From Corbicula japonica (lineage: Eukaryota > Mollusca > Bivalvia > Venerida > Cyrenidae), in NCBI GenBank assembly GCA_038501625.1, contig JAZAYU010000007.1:1467685-1531684 (forward strand): 64,000 bases of DNA, given 5' to 3'. A program made the position numbers and the translations under genes. Under the pieces are notes generated by a model. The model saw only the letters and a list, made by a program, of their open reading frames with translations. It was not told the DNA's origin and did not search any database. Below are positions 54,456 through 64,000 of the stretch, piece after piece (within the stretch, counting starts at the first letter, position 1; every line of letters begins with the position of its first letter).

Positions 54456-57400
54456 GTGTCTGTGGTTATTGTCGGTCATCCTGATGATTGTCGGTCATCA
54501 GGATGACCGACATATTATAATGGACCAAACTTGAACTTTGAAGGGTAACACCGGTTAACAGCGGCACCGGACGTGGTCACTTTAGACAAAGCCGCCCGTC
54601 TAGAGCTTGGGAATGCTATTCCGTTCCCCCTATTTGCAAGAAAAGTCTTCTAAATGTTGATGAAACAATATCTGGACGTTATAGTAACATCAAATCAGAA
54701 ATTGAGCCGATATATAACGACATGTTAAATTATATAAACATACGTGTGTTGTATTTTCTACAGGGTGTAGAAAAAATGTTATGCGTCTTTTTTTTTAGAA
54801 AGTCACGTGATGAAAACCTTCATAGCAAAATATTATTTGTGTATAAATTGAACTGTTACGTTATTTGATCAAACAACTGTTCAGGATGACCCCATATATG
54901 AAATAGATTCAATCCGTTATATTGATTTTGTTGGTCAAAAGCAAGACATCGTTTATGTAATTTCTTAGAGACTAATGAATATCCAGGCGTGCTCGATTGG
55001 GCTGTCGGAACTGTGCCAGAATCAAATTCCGACTCTTCCACAGAATCTGCTTGACTGTTTCACTGCGCATGTCTGTACTTTCAGCAGACAGCGACAGTAG
55101 TAATTTAAAACCAATTTTGTCTGGCGATTATAGTCGCCAGAGAATCCTTAGCGAGCTTCAGTTATCTTTCCGCGAGGTTTAAAATAGGCGGTATTCCCCA
55201 AGCTTGCAAGTAAAGTACATACTGCTGCTGGAGATTAACAACACCAGTTGGTGTTAGATTTAAAAATACAACGAACTCGGAGTCATATTACAAGATGTAT
55301 GTTTACCGTTATCACAGCAGAGTTGCTGATAGCAATTTGATGTTACTTAAATGTCGGTCACTGATTTATTGCCATTCATATGTTTGGAATGCATATTATG
55401 ATGAGATCGGTATCTGTATTGTTACGACGCTTGTAACCACTGCTGGCGTAGTGCGTCGGGGGTTTAAATGTTAACCATTCGAGTTGCACAAATACTGCAT
55501 ACTGTTTGCCATATCCTGTCGTTCAGGGCGACGTTTACACCTTCTAGATGCTGGTTTAATACAGTATAAGCTGTACCTCTTCTTTTCTTTTTTACAAATG
55601 GTTTATATTTACCTTTTAATCAAGTGTTATGTTGAATTATTGTAATGAGCAATAGGCTTAGTTGATAAGAAGCTGGAGAATTTTTTTTAAAAAAGATACA
55701 GAGAACAGGCTTGACGTAATCCAGAAGCCAATCAGAGGCCTCTAGTTTTTTGGTTTACAACAGTCGTTTATTTTCTGATAACGACGGAGAAAGAGTCTAA
55801 GAATCTGCCAAACGAGTGAGATTGGATGTCGGAACAGAATCATGATAGGTTTTTATAAAAAGTGTTACATAATTGCATGTTTATTATATCTTTTGAAGTC
55901 TAAAGAACTCCTAATGGTCTTAATAATTACATAATTGCATGTTTATTATATCTTTTGAAGTCTAAAGAACTCCTAATGGTCTTAATAAGCCATACTTCAT
56001 AGTTCAACTAAGTTTTCCTAGTTTTTAGATCAGTCAACAAAAAGCAATATTTATAATTTACTGATTCAGAAAAATACCACTATTTCTGGTATTTATGTTG
56101 GTGAAATTCTTGGCATAGTACTGAAATGTAACCATTATCTTATTTTATGGCAAAAAACAGTATCTAAAAATAGTTCAGTTTGGTGCAGTATAAAACACTG
56201 ACCGATTCACACCACCTATTTCGATGGAATGGGTAGAACGCTGCCAGAACACAGTTCCGACGCACTCGATTGGAGTTCTCCCTGTTCTAAATGTCGGAAT
56301 TTCCAATCGAGCACGCTCCGACTTTTGCGGGAAAGGCTGTCTGTAAACAAAAGTTTACAAAAAGCTAGTCGGTCATTAGCATACACTTTCAACCAAAAAT
56401 GTATTCCAAAATCTAGAGTTCAACAACAAAATTTCGTCACTGTCCTAGGGTGAGGGGATGAGCAGCCTGACAGGGACTCAAATTATTAAATTTACTATTC
56501 TGATCTTCAACAATTTCGTTAGAATGCTGAAATTAAACATGTAATATTGGCGGTTCTCGCACATTTTCCTGTTTTTGTTTGTTAGTTTTAATGATGTCAA
56601 TTTCAGTGTATGCCATGTTAGATGACATTATGCGGGTTTCAAAAAAACTCATGTCCATGCATTGACTTTGAAAATTGATGAACACTTCTACCCATGTGTT
56701 AATTTTAAAAATTTCTTTCTTGTGGTATAAATCAACAAACATACGGTCGTGAAACAGTAGAGGCTTATAGTAAACGAGGAGATGTTTTAAACAAGCATTT
56801 AGGAGGAAACGAATGCTCAGAACTTGCTTAATTGTCAAAATATTGTCTTTTAAAGAGAGATTTTGCTTTTTGCGCTTTCCAGTGCAAATGTTGCGAATGT
56901 TCTCAGAAGTTAACGGAAGTTTAGCGGAGTGAGGTGATCATTGTTTAAAGTAAAAAAGAAGGGGGGATCAGCGATTTTGCCATTTGTTTGCGATTTCCAG
57001 TGCAAATTTGGTGAATGTTATCAGAAGATACCGGAGGTTTAGCGAATGTGACATGGCCATTGTTTAAAGTAAACATAGGAGATCAGCATGGGCAATATTT
57101 TTATCTAATATCATAAGTGTAGTCAATTGGGCGGCGCTACGCTAAAAGACAGTCATCAATACGACCAATAAGCTGCGGACGAGAGAGATAAACGACTAGG
57201 ATGGCCACATGAGGTTATGATTACACATTCAGCGTGGAAGAATCAATAATGATTTTGTTTATTGAACTTGTCTGATATCAATTTATAGGATAAATGGCGA
57301 CACGTTACCTCAGTTACAATTTTGTTGTTGAAAAGTTGTTGAAATATAATTTCAATCCATAATTACACACTTTTGCATTTCACGAGCGCACTATTGAAAT

Positions 57401-58916
57401 AACCTGAGATGCGAGAGTTTAAACCTAGTTGATTTGATGACTACCCATGTCTTCATTAGTTATGAACATTACATTTTATCTTTTATTCGCAATTACTCAT
57501 TTAGAGGGACATTTATATACATGTATTATGCTCTTTCTGAAAGATTTGCATAAAAGTGCCTCGTTTTGAGCTTGTTGCACAAAAACTGCCATGTTTTTTT
57601 TAGATCTATCTATTTCCCTGTCCTTTTGATATCCAAGTTGGAGCTCTAATTACGATGCGGTATTTTATGTTTTTGATATGCTTTAAAGTCTTTAACAGGC
57701 TCAATGAAACCGAGCCTGTAATATTTTCACATTTTTCGTCTTCGGTGGTTTTCAAAGTGACCTTTTCATCTATTTTAAGAAAACAAAACTTAAACGATTG
57801 TTTTGAAATAGAAACTTAGTAACCATTCTATACGTGCTTCTGTATTTTTATAATTTAAACTTTAACTATTTAATTTATGTTACAAAACTTTCGCCGCCAT
57901 AAAGTTCAAAACTTGCCCTTGAATATATGCATTATTAACGAAATACGAATTGATTTATTTTGATTCCCATATTCCCTCTCAAAACCGCATATATCTATGC
58001 GTTCTCTTCTTGGGGTCTATAGTGAACGGTCGGACTCGTCGCAGTTGCAATCCAAATTGAGTTTTACTTGTAAAAGATTTCCGGGGATGCCCGTGACCCC
58101 AATGACTGCTTCCCCATACACATGCAATATAACGGATCTGATTTCGGTCTTGGGATACTAAACGATAACATTATTTTGACAAGTACAGTAAGGTAGACAA
58201 CACAAGCACTATCATTTCTATGTAAGGGCGATCTACTAGAATATACTGCAAGGAATGCAAAACCAGCCTTTAAAGTAAAGAAAAAGTTGTTTTCAGAACA
58301 GTGGCATAACGACAATTTTTTATGATGATAGATTAATTTAAATACAAATAGTGCTTCTTGAGTTCCTTTAATAGTTTTACAGAAAATCGTTCGAACAAAA
58401 ACAAACGATAATAGCAGCATAAAGCTTAAGTGAAAGTAATAAATGCATCAGCATCCTAATTTATTGTTTACTGTCTTTTAACGCTCGTCAACTTCAAGTT
58501 TGACGAGATCTGCTGAACCAAATAAAGCTACATTTTATGAATGTTGGTAATAAATACTGAATATTATAAGCGTGGCTTTTCTCTCAATGTACAAATAAGT
58601 ATCAACTGTGGAAAGTTCTATGGTACCTCTTTGAGCATTCGCGTTAATGTAACATATTCATCAGATTCGCTGGTGCTTAAACAACGTAATTATTTCTACA
58701 CGTCCTGAAAAAAAAATTACGTCTACTAGAGACATGATTTTTTATATTGATGCCTTTAGCCCGTACACGTATTCTTCATGTTTCCATAAATCAAACATCA
58801 GCCGTTCAACTTTGTTTGCATGCTTTAAAGTAACAGAATTGTACAATGTTTATATGTTCTCTTGTTTATGTTTGTACATACATAGAAATGTAAATGGAAA
58901 TAAACTTGAAACTTGA
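54456..58916. repeat. 4.4-kb tandem unit, copy 2
   Basis: 4461 bp, near-identical to copy 1 by eye. It carries a 62-bp direct duplication (first unit from 55865, second from 55927) and a variant patch at about 57320-57340, both shared with copy 3. Its opening palindrome has the centre CAGG where copies 1 and 3 have CCTG. Confidence 0.9.
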
Positions 58917-61900
58917 GTGTCTGTGGTTATTGTCGGTCATCCTGATGATTGTCGGTCATCCTGATGACCGACATATTATAATGGACCAAACTTGAACTTT
59001 GAAGGGTAACACCGGTTAACAGCGGCACCGGACGTGGTCACTTTAGACAAAGCCGCCCGTCTAGAGCTTGGGAATGCTATTCCGTTCCCCCTATTTGCAA
59101 GAAAAGTCTTCTAAATGTTGATGAAACAATATCTGGACGTTATAGTAACATCAAATCAGAAATTGAGCCGATATATAACGACATGTTAAATTATATAAAC
59201 ATACGTGTGTTGTATTTTCTACAGGGTGTAGAAAAAATGTTATGCGTCTTTTTTTTAGAAAGTCACGTGATGAAAACCTTCATAGCAAAATATTATTTGT
59301 GTATAAATTGAACTGTTACGTTATTTGATCAAACAACTGTTCAGGATGACCCCATATATGAAATAGATTCAATCCGTTATATTGATTTTGTTGGTCAAAA
59401 GCAAGACATCGTTTATGTAATTTCTTAGAGACTAATGAATATCCAGGCGTGCTCGATTGGGCTGTCGGAACTGTGCCAGAATCAAATTCCGACTCTTCCA
59501 CAGAATCTGTTTGACTGTTTCACTGCGCATGTCTGTACTTTCAGCAGACAGCGACAGTAGTAATTTAAAACCAATTTTGTCTGGCGATTATAGTCGCCAG
59601 AGAATCCTTAGCGAGCTTCAGTTATCTTTCCGCGAGGTTTAAAATAGGCGGTATTCCCCAAGCTTGCAAGTAAAGTACATACTGCTGCTGGAGATTAACA
59701 ACACCAGTTGGTGTTAGATTTAAAAATACAACGAACTCGGAGTCATATTACAAGATGTATGTTTACCGTTATCACAGCAGAGTTGCTGATAGCAATTTGA
59801 TGTTACTTAAATGTCGGTCACTGATTTATTGCCATTCATATGTTTGGAATGCATATTATGATGAGATCGGTATCTGTATTGTTACGACGCTTGTAACCAC
59901 TGCTGGCGTAGTGCGTCGGGGGTTTAAATGTTAACCATTCGAGTTGCACAAATACTGCATACTGTTTGCCATATCCTGTCGTTCAGGGCGACGTTTACAC
60001 CTTCTAGATGCTGGTTTAATACAGTATAAGCTGTACCTCTTCTTTTCTTTTTTACAAATGGTTTATATTTACCTTTTAATCAAGTGTTATGTTGAATTAT
60101 TGTAATGAGCAATAGGCTTAGTTGATAAGAAGCTGGAGAATTTTTTTTTAAAAAGATACAGAGAACAGGCTTGACGTAATCCAGAAGCCAATCAGAGGCC
60201 TCTAGTTTTTTGGTTTACAACAGTCGTTTATTTTCTGATAACGACGGAGAAAGAGTCTAAGAATCTGCCAAACGAGTGAGATTGGATGTCGGAACAGAAT
60301 CATGATAGGTTTTTATAAAAAGTGTTACATAATTGCATGTTTATTATATCTTTTGAAGTCTAAAGAACTCCTAATGGTCTTAATAATTACATAATTGCAT
60401 GTTTATTATATCTTTTGAAGTCTAAAGAACTCCTAATGGTCTTAATAAGCCATACTTCATAGTTCAACTAAGTTTTCCTAGTTTTTAGATCAGTCAACAA
60501 AAAGCAATATTTATAATTTACTGATTCAGAAAAATACCACTATTTCTGGTATTTATGTTGGTGAAATTCTTGGCATAGTACTGAAATGTAACCATTATCT
60601 TATTTTATGGCAAAAAACAGTATCTAAAAATAGTTCAGTTTGGTGCAGTATAAAACACTGACCGATTCACACCACCTATTTCGATGGAATGGGTAGAACG
60701 CTGCCAGAACACAGTTCCGACGCACTCGATTGGAGTTCTCCCTGTTCTAAATGTCGGAATTTCCAATCGAGCACGCTCCGACTTTTGCGGGAAAGGCTGT
60801 CTGTAAACAAAAGTTTACAAAAAGCTAGTCGGTCATTAGCATACACTTTCAACCAAAAATGTATTCCAATATCTAGAGTTCAACAACAAAATTTCGTCAC
60901 TGTCCTAGGGTGAGGGGATGAGCAGCCTGACAGGGACTCAAATTATTAAATTTACTATTCTGATCTTCAACAATTTCGTTAGAATGCTGAAATTAAACAT
61001 GTAATATTGGCGGTTCTCGCACATTTTCCTGTTTTTGTTTGTTAGTTTTAATGATGTCAATTTCAGTGTATGCCATGTTAGATGACATTATGCGGGTTTC
61101 AAAAAAACTCATGTCCATGCATTGACTTTGAAAATTGATGAACACTTCTACCCATGTGTTAATTTTAAAAATTTCTTTCTTGTGGTATAAATCACCAAAC
61201 ATACGGTCGTGAAACAGTAGAGGCTTATAGTAAACGAGGAGATGTTTTAAACAAGCATTTAGGAGGAAACGAATGCTCAGAACTTGCTTAATTGTCAAAA
61301 TATTGTCTTTTAAAGAGAGATTTTGCTTTTTGCGCTTTCCAGTGCAAATGTTGCGAATGTTCTCAGAAGTTAACGGAAGTTTAGCGGAGTGAGGTGATCA
61401 TTGTTTAAAGTAAAAAAGAAGGGGGGATCAGCGATTTTGCCATTTGTTTGCGATTTCCAGTGCAAATTTGGTGAATGTTATCAGAAGATACCGGAGGTTT
61501 AGCGAATGTGACATGGCCATTGTTTAAAGTAAACATAGGAGATCAGCATGGGCAATATTTTTATCTAATATCATAAGTGTAGTCAATTGGGCGGCGCTAC
61601 GCTAAAAGACAGTCATCAATACGACCAATAAGCTGCGGACGAGAGAGATAAACGACTAGGATGGCCACATGAGGTTATGATTACACATTCAGCGTGGAAG
61701 AATCAATAATGATTTTGTTTATTGAACTTGTCTGATATCAATTTATAGGATAAATGGCGACACGTTACCTCAGTTACAATTTTGTTGTTGAAAAGTTGTT
61801 GAAATATAATTTCAATCCATAATTACACACTTTTGCATTTCACGAGCGCACTATTGAAATAACCTGAGATGCGAGAGTTTAAACCTAGTTGATTTGATGA

Positions 61901-63258
61901 CTACCCATGTCTTCATTAGTTATGAACATTACATTTTATCTTTTATTCGCAATTACTCATTTAGAGGGACATTTATATACATGTATTATGCTCTTTCTGA
62001 AAGATTTGCATAAAAGTGCCTCGTTTTGAGCTTGTTGCACAAAAACTGCCATGTTTTTTTTAGATCTATCTATTTCCCTGTCCTTTTGATATCCAAGTTG
62101 GAGCTCTAATTACGATGCGGTATTTTATGTTTTTGATATGCTTTAAAGTCTTTAACAGGCTCAATGAAACCGAGCCTGTAATATTTTCACATTTTTCGTC
62201 TTCGGTGGTTTTCAAAGTGACCTTTTCATCTATTTTAAGAAAACAAAACTTAAACGATTGTTTTGAAATAGAAACTTAGTAACCATTCTATACGTGCTTC
62301 TGTATTTTTATAATTTAAACTTTAACTATTTAATTTATGTTACAAAACTTTCGCCGCCATAAAGTTCAAAACTTGCCCTTGAATATATGCATTATTAACG
62401 AAATACGAATTGATTTATTTTGATTCCCATATTCCCTCTCAAAACCGCATATATCTATGCGTTCTCTTCTTGGGGTCTATAGTGAACGGTCGGACTCGTC
62501 GCAGTTGCAATCCAAATTGAGTTTTACTTGTAAAAGATTTCCGGGGATGCCCGTGACCCCAATGACTGCTTCCCCATACACATGCAATATAACGGATCTG
62601 ATTTCGGTCTTGGGATACTAAACGATAACATTATTTTGACAAGTACAGTAAGGTAGACAACACAAGCACTATCATTTCTATGTAAGGGCGATCTACTAGA
62701 ATATACTGCAAGGAATGCAAAACCAGCCTTTAAAGTAAAGAAAAAGTTGTTTTCAGAACAGTGGCATAACGACAATTTTTTATGATGATAGATTAATTTA
62801 AATACAAATAGTGCTTCTTGAGTTCCTTTAATAGTTTTACAGAAAATCGTTCGAACAAAAACAAACGATAATAGCAGCATAAAGCTTAAGTGAAAGTAAT
62901 AAATGCATCAGCATCCTAATTTATTGTTTACTGTCTTTTAACGCTCGTCAACTTCAAGTTTGACGAGATCTGCTGAACCAAATAAAGCTACATTTTATGA
63001 ATGTTGGTAATAAATACTGAATATTATAAGCGTGGCTTTTCTCTCAATGTACAAATAAGTATCAACTGTGGAAAGTTCTATGGTACCTCTTTGAGCATTC
63101 GCGTTAATGTAACATATTCATCAGATTCGCTGGTGCTTAAACAACGTAATTATTTCTACACGTCCTGAAAAAAAAAAATTACGTCTACTAGAGACATGAT
63201 TTTTTATATTGATGCCTTTAGCCCGTACACGTACTTATAAGCTATAAACTTGAAACTT
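58917..63258. repeat. 4.4-kb tandem unit, copy 3 (3'-deleted)
   Basis: It follows copy 2 nearly base for base, including the 62-bp duplication. At 63233, after CCCGTACACGTA, the unit breaks off. A short filler (CTTATAAGCTAT) then leads into the terminal AAACTTGAAACTTGA, so about 150 bp of the unit's 3' end is missing. Confidence 0.9.
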
Positions 63259-63624
63259 GAAACATCAACTAAATTCACAAATAGTTTGTCAGATACAGTC
63301 TGTGTGACTTTGATCGACAGAAAACTGGCCATATCATTGACTTACATTGGTCCAAAAGTAAATACATGAACGAATACATACCTACTTATTCTTTTAATTT
63401 ATTTGCTAATGACCGACTAGCTTTTTGGAAAGCTAAAACTTGTATTACCTTCATGTTTGGAATCGTAGTGTCCAAGGGAGAACACTGCTGTGGATTTTTA
63501 ACATATAACTTGCAGCGCTTACTTTCCTTTACACTAGCATTCATTGATGCCAAAGGGAATGTACTGCTTAAATGTGTCATTATATTGTATCAATACTTGC
63601 GTCCCTTCATGAGTAGTCTGGATC
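63259..63624. other. Sequence after the array, nothing supported
   Basis: A 91-codon plus frame (63366-63641) runs into the foldback MITE half-copy and has no recognised domain. Confidence 0.4.
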
Positions 63625-63690
63625 ATGAAACTAAGATTTGAGATCTGTCTCAAATCTCAAGGATCTGATTGGCTGAAATGGCGACTGGTG
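63625..63690. mobile_element. Foldback MITE F1, left half only
   Basis: AAACTAAGATTTGAGATCTG through GGCTGAAATGGCGACTGG, then unrelated sequence. Confidence 0.75.
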
Positions 63691-63744
63691 CATGGTAAAA
63701 TTTAAACCAAACTTATTACTATAAATACAAATAAGAAAGTGGAA

Positions 63745-63955
63745 TATGCATATCAGGAATGGTCACATCCAGAGGACACAGCCTCCCCACACGGATAATA
63801 AGTAGAGAGTATAATGATCAATTTCAAAACAGACACTACAATTAACGAAAATGAGAACCCGAGAGATAACCTTGGGACGTTCAGTGACAAAACAAGTTGC
63901 CACTAGGGGGTTTAAACCAGGTTTTAGGGTGCAGCAACCTCACACTTGTCTTGAT
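63745..63955 (-). mobile_element. SINE-like element (same family, minus)
   Basis: Read on the minus strand it gives the head ACAAGTGTGAGGTTGCTGCA, then ACCTGGTTTAAACCCCCTAG, and ends CCTGATATGCATATTCC. It is the best-preserved family member in the window. Confidence 0.7.
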
Positions 63956-64000
63956 GAATTAACTCTAAACCCACCCAATAACTCGACAGTTTTGTCAAAT

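Overview
The window is eukaryotic. The genes are split by GT-AG introns and AATAAA signals are present. The sequence is AT-rich and saturated with small transposons. The repeat spectrum points to a bivalve mollusc: tRNA-derived SINEs, a Pearl/Helentron-like element with about 164-bp core repeats, and many foldback MITEs. This taxonomic call is inference and the species is not determined. A run of exactly 500 N (21820-22319) marks an assembly gap.

Layout. 1-13900 is mostly intergenic: SINE fragments, palindromic MITEs, a PIF/Harbinger-type MITE (4417-4794) and a Pearl-like element (10837-12356). 13932-14093 is a likely signal-peptide exon of an unidentified secreted protein. 15381-23054 is a complete seven-exon gene for the nucleolar zinc-finger protein LYAR, whose introns are full of MITEs. 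27246-28427 is a single-coding-exon class A GPCR of the FMRFamide-receptor type that lacks several canonical residues. 29354-34793 holds two head-to-tail modules with identical ends and different interiors; the second carries a roughly 177-bp tandem array. 36245-36385 is a near-perfect 141-bp palindrome. 39577-39758 (minus) is an exon encoding an hAT-type C-terminal dimerisation segment, and 40116-40472 (minus) is a possible exon of unknown function. 41534-41785 is a 126-bp tandem duplication carrying NRF-1-like palindromes.

42519-48432 can be assembled into a five-exon, 160-aa secreted C-type lectin with a QPD motif. Its second intron has been bloated by an intact Tc1-type transposon (43939-45310), a TA-flanked MITE (45366-45542) and a 20-unit, 44-bp minisatellite that appears to have grown out of a SINE-like tail. 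50054 to about 63258 is a 4.4-kb segment present three times in direct tandem with very high identity. It has no recognisable protein, and its copies differ in informative ways: a shared 62-bp duplication, a variant patch and a flipped palindrome centre.

The protein-coding genes do not form a pathway. LYAR serves ribosome biogenesis and growth, the GPCR is probably a peptide receptor, and the lectin is probably a secreted recognition protein. Most of the biological interest lies in repeat architecture: foldback elements, nested insertions, minisatellite birth and segmental triplication.
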